Source: Sepiola atlantica (lineage: Eukaryota > Mollusca > Cephalopoda > Sepiida > Sepiolidae). From it: a DNA stretch of 64,000 nt. Shown piece by piece: positions 34,853 through 46,489 of the stretch. Position numbers and translations under genes: made by a program. The stretch lies in the NCBI GenBank assembly GCA_963556195.1, contig OY744520.1, positions 146,480,211 to 146,544,210 on the forward strand, in the 5' to 3' direction. The notes beneath the pieces are model-generated. The model was given only the letters and a program-made list of their open reading frames with translations, made no database searches and had not been told where the DNA came from. The number at the start of each line of letters is the position of its first letter. The first letter of the stretch is position 1.

Positions 34853-35811
34853 GCAGTGAAGTCATTTTAGCTTTTAATTTTTATTTAGTTGTACATTTTT
34901 ATAATAAGATAGACAACTCCTATTATATTTTCAATTTAAAATGAGTTATACCTTTCGTTGATTTTTATTTTTAGGTGATTATTTTAAAAATGTTTCATAT
35001 TAGCAGTCATCTGGGCCAGACTATAATTTTTGAAAAACATTGTAACTATGTTATTATATTGTCAATAACATGATACAATGATAACAAATGAAAATTGGCT
35101 AGTCAAAAGACAAGTTTGAATTGTCAGTTTAAATTCTATTTGGGTTTCAGTTTGAAAATCTGACAAAACGATAACTTTATATGTCAGAAGATCAACCATT
35201 TCTGTGTTATTTAATGCTGAACCACACGACCTTTCATAAATCGTTCATTGTATACGATAAATTAAACATAAGTTGCTGTTGCAATTTATGGGTTCATACA
35301 TTTCCCAACGTCTGTTAAATAAAAATAAGTTGTAATTCTGTGTGTGTGTGTGTGCCCACTTCAAAGTCGGAAACTACACAAGATACAGTTACAAACATTA
35401 CATCATCAGATTCAGCGTGACCCAGAAATGGTAATGCTAAAAAAAAAATAGTGTAATATTCATTCCCTTGGGGGTCACCACGGACCAAATTAGTGAATGA
35501 GGGATAAAAAATTTTTTTTTTTTTAATACTTAATGGTAGTTGTTTAAAAAATAACCCACTGAAACTTTCTTGCTTTCTTTTTTCTATTATATTCAAACAG
35601 TTGTCAGGTAAAGGTAGAGAGAAGTTTTAAAATAAAGATGCACACACTTTTTAAAAAACTTTTCTATTTTGTTATTCATGATCGGTGGTTGTATTCACCC
35701 CCCACCCCCAATAAAGAAAGTCAGAAAACCTGGTCAACACTTCTCAACTTGTCAAATTCTTGGAGAGATTAAAATGATGTCTTGTAAAAGGTTTCTCTTC
35801 AAAATAATCTA
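34853..35811. other. Intron 10 middle part
   Basis: AT-rich, with a TG run near 35340-35353 and homopolymer runs. Nothing recognised. Confidence 0.55.
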
Positions 35812-35940
35812 GGATTGCCTGATTGTCCCAATGGATAGCATCATGGCATGGGGAATCAGCTTTGCCGAGTTTGAATCTTATCTATTGTGCTCATTTAGGA
35901 ACTAATACTATTGGGAAAAGTATAAACCTGCCCCCCTCCC
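35812..35940 (+). repeat. tRNA-derived SINE, family S, copy 1
   Basis: A region with a pol III B-box-like GAGTTTGAATC (35869-35879) is followed by AACTAATACTATTGGGAAAA and GTATAAACC, which matches ACTAATACCCTCGGGAAAGG TATGAACC in copy 2 (40829-40855). The upstream part can be read as a worn tRNA-like head. Non-coding. Confidence 0.6.
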
Positions 35941-36269
35941 CCACTTCACTCAGCTATAAGTACAAGTAGCAAATTGTGTTCAATTAATTGTATTATTAAT
36001 CTTATAGTTTAATTTTTCATCGAATGGATCAATGTAATATATTTGTTATTTTTTATTTGTGATTGAATAAAAATTTCAAAAGAAAATAAAAAATTAATTG
36101 TATACAATAGTTATTGTGAATTGACACTAAATGACCCCCAAAATGATTGATCTGCAACAAAACAGACAACAAATCAAAACAATCAGCTAAAATGCTTTCC
36201 TCATTCCCCTCTTTTCCCATTTCACAAAATAATTTCAAGTTTCTGTTTTTTTTTTTTTAAATTTCTTAG

Positions 36270-36376
36270 GTCATTGTCACGATTCCAGTTCTGGACAGCC
36301 GCCTCGTGGTTTACAATTTACCCTCGGTAGAAACACTTCGTCTCTCCTTGTTGACACAATTGTCATGGCTAATCTT
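36270..36376 (+). CDS. UGGT1: UGGT1 exon 11 of 17
   Basis: Acceptor TTCTTAG, donor GTAAGT. Two bases complete Gly, then 35 codons. The product has HCHDSSSGQPPRGLQFTLG and VDTIVMANL, among the most conserved motifs of the beta-sandwich region in all animal UGGTs. An alternative acceptor further in is not supported because it would break the frame. Confidence 0.98.
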
Positions 36377-36674
36377 GTAAGTATTATTATTGCCCCCCCC
36401 CATCAACTAATGATCTCCATTTTCTTTCCAACCTGTATTGCCCCCCCCCCCTCCTTCCCTCTTTTACATTATTTACATGTTTTGGACAGTTGTTCTCATC
36501 TTCATTCTAGTTACATTCACAACGTTTCAGCCGTTTCTGCATTTTTTAGGCCTCCTTTTGTCTGGAATGTTGAACTGGTCCCTTTATTCAATCAACTAGG
36601 GTAGACTGTTCTTATTCCACATTCATATTTTTTAAAATATCAGTGACATTTAGAAAAAAAACATTTTGTACTAA
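36377..36674. other. Intron 11 start
   Basis: C-runs at about 36392 and 36440. Nothing recognised. Confidence 0.5.
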
Positions 36675-37310
36675 TGAGTCATAGCTTATCCAGGCTAAAA
36701 GAAATTCAAGGATAAGGTTTAATGAGATGGATAGATTTTCAGTTGAATGATGAAGAATATTATGAGAGGATTGAAAATGATGAATGGAATGAAGAAAATT
36801 TTATTAATTATGAGGTCGGTTTATGACAAATATTTGTGGTTATTGGATTTGATGATGACTGTTGTAGCCTGCAAAGAAGTAGTCCACAGATGGGAAGCTT
36901 TTGGAAAGAAACTCTGTGGAAATTCTATTTGATGCTAGACACATGAAGAAAGGAAGGAAAGTTCTTTGCTGTTGTGGTAGCTAGACAAGTTCTTGCTGTG
37001 AATGTCTTACAAGAATGAACCAGAAATTAAAGCTCAATTGAGCAGCTTTCATGAAAATAATGCTGAAAGACTAGCAATGCCTCTTTTGTGAGAAAGGGGC
37101 TGTAGAGAACAGTGAGGTCATCCCCCACTAGATTACAAAGTTGATTTTTGTATTCTGTCATGATATGAAAGCGTGCTCTGAGCAGCACTTCGCTAGATGT
37201 GGCAGTAGTGCTCCATCTTAGGATTGTATCAGGAGTCCGATACTTTCTGGAGCGGCAGAATGATCCAATGATTTTTCCAGCAACCTTAGCAACAGATTGG
37301 AAAAAAAGGT
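36675..37310 (-). pseudogene. CR1-like LINE RT C-terminal fragment (family D)
   Basis: Similar to 15890-16575 over most of its length in the same orientation. Both contain the minus-strand segment for AKVAGKIIGSFCRSRKYR and the DRIQKSTL region, and the 3' end with GTTTAATGAGATGGATAG. It has more stops than the 15.9-kb copy. Confidence 0.75.
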
Positions 37311-37780
37311 CTTCTATTTTAGATCGGGAGTGAAAGTCAGTCAGAAGCTTCTCAAAACAAAGAGAGAGCCATTGATTTCAACTGGAGTTGAATATTTCTA
37401 TTGTGTTCATCTTTTTACTTGGCCTTCTTTTTCCAACAGATTTTCTATTTTTATGTTTATAGAGTTCAGTGTTAAATTCCCAGCAGGTTAATGACTACTT
37501 ATTGTGCAGAACAATTTACTATTTATGATTCCCACCCCCTTCACTTAAAAATCTACTATACAAATAGTCATTTAAGTGTAGAGGTAGCTTTATGCATGTG
37601 TCTTGTTTTGTAAATATACTTCTGCTAGTCATTTTATATCAGCATTTATACATAATAATAAAAGTATTTGAACCAATACTAATGTTTGAGTATTTATTTT
37701 GTGACCTTAAATACAAGGGAAAATCCAGCTTATAACACAACTGTAATGTTATATCAATATGTGCGTTTTTTTAAGGTTAA

Positions 37781-37899
37781 GATTCACGGCTATAATCACA
37801 TTGATACTCTGGTTCCCATAAGATCACTGAAGTTAAGTGACATTGAGCCAAGCCAGTACTTAGATAGATGACTATTTGTGAATACCAGGTGCTGTATGT
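37781..37899 (+). pseudogene. 5S rRNA-like sequence (119 bp)
   Basis: Aligns end to end with animal 5S rRNA: a CACGGCTATAATCAC start, GATCACTGAAGTTAAGTGAC for GATCTCGGAAGCTAAGCAGG, CCAGTACTTAGATAGATGAC, then AATACCAGGTGCTGTATGT. The 119-base length equals that of true 5S. Many substitutions in the paired regions, including the internal promoter, argue against a working gene. A LINE fragment starts about 270 bp downstream, so it may be the head of a 5S-derived retroposon. Confidence 0.9.
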
Positions 37900-38164
37900 A
37901 AAAAATGGCTTTAGTAGGCTTTCAAGCCGAGAACCGCCTACCAATTTTCAAATATAACAAACAGTCCTGGGCCATTAGTTGTGATTTCTGCCAACCAGAT
38001 ACTGGCGGCAATGACAGATTGATTTCAGGATTCACTTCAAGCATCAAGAAAAGAAAACTGGTTCATAACAGGGTGATATGCTTATTCTTCTGGACTAACA
38101 TAACCGCACCAAAAGAAATAACTCCACATACAGAGTAGTGATAAGGTTCAAGAAATAGTTCCAT
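37900..38164 (+). pseudogene. Unassigned coding-like stretch between the 5S-like head and LINE
   Basis: Open for 77 codons on the plus strand (37905-38138). It contains SWAISCDFCQPDTGG, which has a Cys-x2-Cys pair and could be a worn piece of the PHD-like finger found in the ORFs of some CR1-like LINEs. The link is weak. Confidence 0.35.
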
Positions 38165-38960
38165 TTACAACTATGACAAAAAGAGGCTGGAGAATACAAT
38201 GGCTCCTTTTCTTCAACAACTACAAGAAACCTCTTCAACCACCGATTGCCATAGCAAATAACACCCTACCTGAGAGTCCAACGTTCAAACTCCTCGGCCT
38301 AACATTCACAGATAACATGAATTGGAAAAATACATGGAAGACATTGCCAAGGCTGCTGCAAAGAAGATGGGCTCCCTCTACCGTGCTAGAAAACTTCTCA
38401 CACCTGACAGTATCCTATATCTCAACAAAGCCACCATCCGCCCATGCATTGAGTATTGTTGTCACATCTGGGTTGGTGCACCATCAACTTCTCTCCCTTA
38501 GACAAGGTCCAAAAATGAGTCTCTAATCTGATAGGTCTCTCACTATCCACCAAGCCTCAGCCCCTGTTCCATCGCTGAAATGTTGCAACCTTGTGCTTGT
38601 TTTACAAGTACTTCAATAGAAATGTGCTCCGATGAACTTGCTGCTCTGGTGCCCCCTTGACGTAAATACACTCAACCAACCCGATAATCAGCTAAATCCC
38701 ATCCATTCACTGTAGAGGTCCCCAGATGCTGGAGAGCCTTCTACTCCAATAGCTTCTTTCCTTGAGCTGTCAGCCTTTGGAACTCCCTCCCTGCTCCCTA
38801 TTTCCCCAACTGTACCGACATGCAGAAATTTAAAACTAATGTGAACAAGCATCTCGTTGCACAGCTTGCAATTTAGGATGACCCCCTAAACTTTCACCAT
38901 AATTCTCAGTGGGCCCTTAAGTCTACAGTGGCAACTTGCCTTGTTTGGGGTGAACTATGT
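38165..38960 (+). pseudogene. CR1-like LINE RT C-terminal fragment (family E)
   Basis: Encodes SPTFKLLGLTFTDNMNWK, then after a frameshift MGSLYRARKLLTPDS, TIRPCIEYCCHIWVGAPS, and later SLWNSLPAPYF and MQKFKTNVNKHL. These are the thumb and C-terminal blocks of a CR1/Crack-like reverse transcriptase. Its 3' end matches 18080-18300 reversed. At least two frameshifts and several stops. Confidence 0.85.
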
Positions 38961-39145
38961 TAAAAAAGAATATTGTGTTTTTTAACAACTCAAGATGAGA
39001 CCAACTATCTGCAAAATATAAATAATCACAATACGTCATCTCGGACGGATAGTATTTGGCAATATTTTGGTCTATTTACAAATATGGAAGAAGTGAGAGA
39101 AAAGTCAAACAAGTTTTTATCCTTTTTGTTTTTATTTCTTTTCAG

Positions 39146-39231
39146 GGTTACTTCCAGCTGAAAGCTTACCCTGGTGTGTGGTTGTTGCGTTTGAGAGAAG
39201 GACGCTCAAGAGATATTTATGAAATCTTGAG
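39146..39231 (+). CDS. UGGT1: UGGT1 exon 12 of 17
   Basis: Phase 0 start after TTTTCAG; ends two bases into a Ser codon before GTAAGA. It encodes GYFQLKAYPGVWLLRLREG then RSRDIYEIL, matching GYFQLKANPGAWILRLRKG of vertebrate UGGT1. It continues the beta-sandwich region. Confidence 0.98.
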
Positions 39232-39464
39232 GTAAGACATCTGATCTATTTGGTTGATACTCATATTGAGAAAATATGAATGTGCATGTATTAATATCCG
39301 TAGCAGGAGGGTCACAATAAGATCTGAAAGTTCAGTCAGAAAAAAAAATGTCTGCAACTGTATGGGTACGATTCACTCTCCCAATTCACTCTTTTTGTTT
39401 CACTAATTGATTGTTACGTTTGACTGCAAGAATTGTATTTCAGTCAGTATATATTTAGAAAACA

Positions 39465-39715
39465 GAGCTATTAAACCTGGCATAGTGATATGGGACAAGA
39501 GGGAGAGAGTAGCAACACTAGTTAGAGTTACTCTCCCTAATGATGCTGGCTTAAACCGAGCTGAGAGGGAGAAGATAACTAAATACCAAGGTCTTATGTA
39601 CAACATGAAAATAAAGTGCAATTTCAGGAAGATTTCAATCATTCCAGTAATCATAGGAGCCACTGGGCTCATGAAAAGGAATTTGAAAACCTACCTGTAA
39701 ATATAATTGGTGAAC
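39465..39715 (+). pseudogene. LINE RT C-terminal fragment with the KYQ-IPVIIGA block
   Basis: The plus strand encodes KPGIVIWDKRERVATLVRVT, then NRAEREKITKYQGLMYNM and IIPVIIGATGLMK, the pattern D-x-x-VP-x-D...EK-x-x-KYQ-x-L...VIPVVIGALG that ends many LINE polyproteins. It is open for 97 codons, then stops. No RT core precedes it. Confidence 0.75.
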
Positions 39716-40731
39716 CAAGTGCAAGAGAGAAACAAACAATTCCACTGAAAGGGACGGTTTAAATCTTAAAACGATATTTTAGTTGGAGTCTCTAAAATAG
39801 CAGGTGAATGTCTGCCATCCGGTAGGATGCCCCATCCCAAACAAAAGCAAAGAGAAAAGAAAATTGAAAAAAAGGAAAGAATCACACTTTTAAAATTCCA
39901 GAACAAGATCAACAAAATCCAAATTCAACGAGACTGTTTATTCAAAACTTTTGTGTTTCACTGGTCGGGGATGAGGGGGTGGGCGATACAGCTTGTAATA
40001 GAAAACTATCCATCACTCTCCTTCTAGTCTGTTTGCAATGGAGCTTATAGCAAGAAGTTAAAACTAAAACTGATTTGGTGCATCAGACAAAACTCTTTCT
40101 ATCGGCAGCTGAAGTTTTTGTTGTCTACAGGAACTAAGTCGAAGTCTAATAAGATACTCAACTTTATCAAACAAACAATTGAATTTACTTCGATATTGTT
40201 GATACTAACATAACAGTGCCATCACAATTACGTAAAATATTTTATCTGTGAACATAATTTAATGTACACTTAATTAAGCTTAAAGATGTACAGAATTCTC
40301 ACATTAATACATCGATTATTAATAGGGAGTTAAAACCTGGAGAACTATTTCAGCTCTGTTAACTGCCTTCTGGTGCTGTGAAAATTATTTTGAAGACTTT
40401 ATCTCAGTTTTAGGAAGCCATCTTTCCAAGTAATGCATTCCTGATTGTACGCAAAGCGGACGTATAAGTTAATTGTTTGTTGCTTTCATTAAGTCCAGCC
40501 TTGTATTACATTTTGCCCTCATGGGGAGGCAAGTAAATATTGCCTGAAAAATCTTTGCTACTTTTATTCAGAAATGTCTACCCATATGATACAATCTCCT
40601 CTAAACAGACTAATACATATAATAATACGTAAGTTAGAATCTTAGAAGTTCAGTCACTGTAAAAGGAACAAAATATTCCTTAAGACAAGGATGTGAAATC
40701 TTTTGTTTGATGAATACAAGTTGAAGTGGTT
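39716..40731. other. Intron 12 middle part
   Basis: 39716-39840 may be the 3' end of the preceding LINE fragment (GCCATCCGGTAGGATGCC). The rest is unassigned. Confidence 0.45.
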
Positions 40732-40860
40732 TTATGTAATGATTGCGGACTTGGCATGTGGGCTTGGCATGCCTTGTTCGAGTTCTGTCGGGGTTACTGC
40801 ATAATTCCACTAATACCCTCGGGAAAGGTATGAACCCAGATAGCCTACTCTAATATCAAA
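40732..40860 (+). repeat. tRNA-derived SINE, family S, copy 2
   Basis: Has a pol III B-box-like TTCGAGTTC (40778-40786) and then the block ACTAATACCCTCGGGAAAGG shared with copy 1. The head upstream resembles a tRNA gene with an imperfect A box. Non-coding. Confidence 0.65.
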
Positions 40861-41009
40861 GTAATTCACATCTTATATTCAAAATTACTTGAAATAGATG
40901 TCTGGTTAATTTCTTGAAAAAAAACTTTTTTACGCAAGACACTAATGCAGAAATAAATGCTAAACTTATATATATATTATATACTACTAATATTTGTGCT
41001 TATTTTCAG

Positions 41010-41094
41010 CCATGAAATGACAGACACTCCAGCCAATTCCAAAGATGTAGTTGTGTCAATTAACAGCTTCAAGAGCAAAACAATTCGCATCAAA
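41010..41094 (+). CDS. UGGT1: UGGT1 exon 13 of 17
   Basis: Acceptor TTTTCAG, donor GTAAGT. One base completes Ser, then 28 codons. Encodes DVVVSINSFKSKTIRIK, aligned with EVVVVLNNFKSKIIKVK of vertebrate UGGT1, the last strands of the second beta-sandwich. Confidence 0.97.
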
Positions 41095-41804
41095 GTAAGT
41101 TCTAGACTTGAAAAAATAATTTTTTATTGTTCACTTTTTTTTTCTTTTAAATAGTTATCTCTCCAAATTTTTTTGTTAGAACTATTGCCATTATTCGGTT
41201 TTTGTTGAATGTTGTTTTTTGTTTCACAATAAATCACAAGATGACTACAACCATTAAGACATCTAGAGTGAATCATTACAGAAGCTGCAGCTGCATTTTA
41301 GCTGCAATGCTATGCAGATATCAACACTGATTCTTTCTGTTTATAGAGAGAAGGTAGCCAAGACAAAAGGTGAAAATTCTCCAGGAAAACTTCAATGACA
41401 ATTTAAGGTAGTAACCATGTCATTGGTGCATGACATGGCAAATCCTTGATTGTTCAATGATTATTTTTTATCACAGCACCTACCAAAAAAGCTGCACACT
41501 ATATAGACTTCATTTTGCTTTCTATACTTCTACTTCCAATGTTGTACTATTTTAATCGTTGTCAAGCAGGTTAAAAAAAATTTTTATGAAAATTTAGTTT
41601 TTCATATCAATATCATTAAAACGAAGCAATTTAAAGTTTTATTATTTTTAACTTGTGAATTTGTAAATATTTAAGTTTAAATTCTCTGTCTAAAAATATT
41701 TTGAAAAATTTTTTGTTTTAATTCTATAAATGATTAAATCAAAGCCAAATAAATTTATGCATAAACGGTTTTTTCTCAGCAAATGACCATCTTTTCTCCT
41801 TATG
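41095..41804. other. Intron 13 first part
   Basis: AT-rich; nothing recognised. Confidence 0.55.
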
Positions 41805-41912
41805 TATTAAGTTTAAATCAAAACTTTGTACTAATCCAGAGTACGCCTTCTTGGGAAATGGATTTTTTCCAAATTAAAAACGGATCCTGTGTCTAACTGC
41901 CCTCATAGGGAG
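41805..41912 (+). repeat. U2-headed retroposon tail fragment
   Basis: Matches the end of the body at 33720-33820: a TAATCCAGAGTAC block, GGGAAATGGATTTTT, AAATTAAAAACGGATCC and TGTGTCTAACTGCC. No U2-like head is present. Confidence 0.5.
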
Positions 41913-43480
41913 ACAATTAACTAGGGACATTCTTCATTAAAGGGAAGATTTATTCAGATTGGATACGAGTTATCTCCCTTAGCATTGTAGGATACTAGTT
42001 GTCTCCCATAGTATTCTAGGATTGCAATAATTTTTTGTAGGAGGTAAATGACATGTTACCATCATTTTAAGTGTTGACTATTTTTTACGACGGGCGCAGT
42101 TGAAAATTCATATTTTCCTTTGATTTATGAGCACAAATGAACTATGAACAGACAATTGCCATTAAATTTAAATTTAAACCGGGAATTACTTAACGATGAT
42201 CCAGAGAAACTCTCTAAAAAGCCATTCGCACTCTCTATCGTCTTTGCTCTTCAAAATGGCAGACGTCTACCGAAAAATGATTTTTAAACTGAGAACCCCC
42301 TGATGTCTAGACAAAATATTTATTGGAAAATATATATCTATTTTTTTCAAGTTCTTATAACTTTCTGTTTAAAGACTTTGAAAAGAACGTATATCTTTCA
42401 TTTTTTCTGTCCTCTCTACACTTTTCACTCTCTCTCACAAGCTCGCTCATTGTGCTTACGGTTACATTTAGAAATTTGCTTATTTTATGGCTGATTTTCC
42501 TTTTAAAGATAAAATTTGTGTTACTGACATTTTTCTTTATACTATTTTAACTAAATATGATTTTATGTGTTTATACATTTCTACATATACACTTTTCTGT
42601 CTATTTGGAACACATTTTAGATTGTTCAAAGTAATTCTTCCTCAAGAAAGTTTTTTGTTTTTCTCTTTCCTTCCTCATTGTAAAAACTATTGCATTAATT
42701 ATATTTATTTGCATACATGGCTGGCAGCTTGGTATGAAACCAGTGAAATTCTGTTATTGTCCGACCCATTTTAATTGTGACTATCATGCCAACTAGAACA
42801 GATGCTGGAAAATTAAGTATGGTTAATTAAACGGGGTGTATTATTGGACTGATGTTTACTTACTATTGGACTTAGTAAAAGAGAATCGGTTGTCTGTTAA
42901 CTGTTTCAATTTAGCTGTGTGCAATGTAATGTTTTTCTTTTTCTGATTAAGGTGTTGACCTGGGATGCACAGAGTTTACTGTCCTTTTAAATTTGTATAC
43001 ATTTAAGATGCACACATAATCACATCTGTCTCTGATTTTGTGCCACTTGGATTTAAAGTTTTTATCAATTGTCAGGTTTATTAATTTGAATTTCATATTT
43101 GCCTTGATTCACTTTAGATTATTGTCCTAGTTAACATTGATATCTGTATGACTGAAACCTGAACTGTAAGAAACATTAAATAAACAACAAAACCATCAAC
43201 GTATGTCTGTTTTATTTGCGTCACATTACATGAATCTACCATACACCTGAAGAATACTAGGGAATGCATTGGTATTTGAATAGGAAAATAGTCCAAAGAA
43301 AAACAAGTTAAATAATAACCCCGAATCTTCAAAATACAGACAAAAATTCATATAAATATTTTTATTGATTTAACTTTTCTGTTTTAAAATTTTTCATATT
43401 GTAAACCATCCTTAATGTTGTTCCATCGATAAAAAAGACCATAATTTCTGGCTCATTTTCTTTTCACTTTGTCATTTTAG
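41913..43480. other. Intron 13 remainder
   Basis: AT-rich; no gene recognised. Plus-strand open stretches at 42303-42774 are low-complexity Phe/Leu-rich and look fortuitous. Confidence 0.5.
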
Positions 43481-43575
43481 GTTGGTAAGAAAAGTGACAA
43501 ATTACCCGAGGAGTTACTAAAAGATGATGAAGACGAAGACGATGAGAGCATGGGAATCTGGGACTCTATTTCAAG
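43481..43575 (+). CDS. UGGT1: UGGT1 exon 14 of 17 (acidic linker)
   Basis: Follows CATTTTAG and ends two bases into a Ser codon before GTTGAT, a weaker donor. It encodes a run of Asp and Glu (DDEDEDDES) and then the conserved GIWDSIS, equivalent to GFWDSF of vertebrates. It is the flexible linker between the folding-sensor part and the catalytic GT24 domain. The acidic run differs between species. Confidence 0.93.
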
Positions 43576-43589
43576 GTTGATTGTGAACA

Positions 43590-43710
43590 CATTTCCTTTT
43601 CTTTTTTTTTCCTTTTCTTGTTTTTTCCTTTTCTTGTTTTTTCCTTTTCTTTATTGTTCCTTTTCTTTTTTCCTCTATTTCATTCTTTTTGTACTTTTTT
43701 TACTTTTAGC
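43590..43710. repeat. T-rich TTTTC/TTTTTCC tract
   Basis: Degenerate repeats of TTTTCCTTTTCTTG just downstream of the exon 14 donor. Confidence 0.8.
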
Positions 43711-46182
43711 TTTTTCTTTTTGTCTCAAAATAAATAGCATAAATATATCATTTAAAGGGGAAAAAATTAGTAATTTAAATAAGTAGTTTTGTTCTGACAT
43801 TTTTTGTCAACAGCAGTCATAGAACTATTACTACTACTACTACTAATGCTAACATTTTTTAGCACAATTTAATTTGAAACAAATTTTATATAAAATTTTT
43901 AAAAGTTTTAAAAAATGTTTTTAAATTTACATTCTTAAATTTATTGATAAGAAAAAAAAATGAAAAATTAATTTTCCAATGGAAAAATAAACTACTTTTA
44001 ATTCAAAAACTCATCATTTTATTTATATTCTATCCTAATCCTTGATTTTTTAAATTTTATTTTCTCAATTTAATTCAGTTATTTAGATTAAAATAAGCTA
44101 GATTTACAAACAGAAATAGATACTAACAAAATTATGCCTTTTGGAAACAAATAATTTTTGAAATCATAAAAAAAAGATTAGAATTAGTTTTTTTTTGTCT
44201 TTCTCATGAAATTTATCCACAAAGCTGTTACATGTATGAATTATAACATCCATAATACGAAGCAGTTATTTATTAAAATCATTATGTAAATTTGATTTAA
44301 TTCAAAGTTGTAAATAGAATGTTTTTTCAAAGTGTATGTAAACATTAACTGCAGTATTAATATTAAAATAGGACATTTTTTAATTGTGACATAATTTTGG
44401 TTACACTAGCAGTGCTCACTGCTTGTAAAATGTCATCAAAACAGTATTTTTGGTGGATCCATCGGAAAGCCATTGAAATAAAATCGCTATAAATCCATAA
44501 AGTCCTGTCAAACCATCAAAGAAATTGATTTATCTATAAGTTTATCAATGTTATTTACGTGTATTTTGTTTTTATAACTTTATCTGGTGAGATAAAAAAA
44601 AAAAAGATGAATATTGTAAAACCACTTTTTTTCGATTTTGGTTGAACACACAATAGAGTAGTTGCATGTTTTACTGGATTCCAAAGCATACGCTCGTGGG
44701 AATTTGGTCAAATTTGGCTTAAAAATCCAAGAAAGAATGCCTTTTAAGGTAATATATTTTAGAATTTGGTTAGTCATATAGTTAGGCCATAATCGGTTAT
44801 CAAATTTCGACTTCTGTGATTCAGTAAGTTTTCATTAAAAAGATTTCCAACATTTAAATCAGTGGAACAAAATATTAAAAAAAATTTTTCATGTAATTAT
44901 CATGAATATCTGTCCAGAAAGTTCTTAGGAAATTCGTAAGAAAGGCACACCATTAACAAAAGTTTACTGAAAAAATCTGTTCATTCTTGAGAATTGACTT
45001 TTTCGCTGCCGTCAGTAGCTTGTAAACAAAGACAACGATTTTTTTTTCTGCTATTTGAATTTGTGAAAGAATTAAAAAAATTAAAAGTATGAATATCGAA
45101 AATGTTCTTACATTGTTTTCTTAGAGCTATTCTGTTATCAGAATATATACTGAATTTAAACAAACTATGTTTACACGGGGGGGGGGGGATACTTTTTTTT
45201 TTCTCTGCATTCGACTAGCCTTCTTCAAATAAATAAATTATCAGTTTAGTTGTCCTTTTATAAAATAGTGGCTCCTTCGAGAAATACTGTTTTTCTTAGT
45301 ATTAAGATACTCGACTTTCGAACTTGAATTCTAGTTAGAAATGACTTTCTAGCCGTGAATTTAAAAAAAAAAGATTCTATTGAGGGGGGGGGGCTATTAT
45401 GTGTGAACGCTCTAAAGAAAAAAGTCTTGACATAAAAAACAGCAAAATAAAACAACAAAAAAAATTAATTTAGAATTTAGAGTGACAGTTTTGCATATAA
45501 ATTTAATGTAAAATGATCCCCAATTTTCAGAGCCATTCTAGCCTTTTAAGTCACTTAGCCCCAAAATTATTTTGATATTTTTTCATGCTTAAAAGCTATT
45601 AAAAAATCATAATTACTTATCTTACCATTAACCCTAGGTCCTAGTGGCAAGCCCCGTTCCAACAAAAACTCTATTAAAACTACACATAATTGTCTAAGAA
45701 AAGCAGACCCTTCCCCACTCTAAAAGAATAAAAAACACCTGTGTGGATGATAAACTGATAAACATTTCATTTTGTAAGATTAGGTGAGAGTGATTGCAAA
45801 TTAAACAAATTTAATTAAGGGATCAGTTTGTTAAAACTTATATGAGGTGCTCAAATGTTGAGCTATCTTCTTTTTAAATGTTTTCATGACATTCACCAGA
45901 AAATTTTACATGTACATGCCAAGTTTCATTGCTTAATCTTCAATAGTTTTTTTTAACAGGATTTTATCAATGAAAACTCAATGTTGACTCAAATGCTTAT
46001 ATTTCAAAAAGTTATGGATGAATTCTGATAATTTAAAAACTAAGTCTTTGATCAATTTATATCTTATACATATCCTATTTTAATAGCAAAATCTAAAATT
46101 TAATTTTTGGTGAGCATTGCTGGTTACACAGACATCGACTATATAACCCTTTTTGTTTTTAAATTAAAAAAAAGATTATTTT
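43711..46182. other. Intron 14 first part
   Basis: Very AT-rich. G-runs at 45177 and 45384. A weakly inverted pair near 44398-44420 and 46100-46122 (each with GTGCTCAC or its relative GTGAGCA) could be ends of an old DNA transposon; not strong enough to call. Confidence 0.4.
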
Positions 46183-46430
46183 TTAATGGAAATCACTCTA
46201 GACAAGGCATGAAGCCACTTGATGTAAGACGCTAAAAAAATAGCATTTTAAGGTAAAAAACGAGCCAACAATAATTATTATATGGACAGATTCCGACCTA
46301 GAAAACAGCAATTCTTTCACTTTTGTCAGAAACATTGCTCATTGAATGTAAGGACTAAAGAACACAATAAGAGAAGCGAGAGTTACAAGGCTGCTGAAAG
46401 TAAACCAAAGCCCACTTTTTACTCTCGAAA
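46183..46430 (+). repeat. Dispersed ~250-bp repeat, family A, copy 3
   Basis: Same orientation as 25795-26036, with the shared blocks AAGGCATGAAGCCAC, GAGCCAACAATAA, GAAAACAGCAATTCTT and GAGTTACAAGGCTGC. Confidence 0.75.
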
Positions 46431-46489
46431 AATAAGAGATGTGTTATGTATCTTACTATGTTTTTTGTTGACACTCTGTTTGAATGGGT

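Noticed and set aside
37781..37899. Functional 5S rRNA gene
   Set aside because: Full length but too many changes in paired and promoter regions, and single copy here.
42303..42774. Phe/Leu-rich open frames as a membrane protein
   Set aside because: Overlapping frames in T-rich intron, no homology or splice support.
44398..46122. DNA transposon of ~1.7 kb with inverted ends
   Set aside because: The inverted match is short and imperfect, and no transposase-like sequence lies between.
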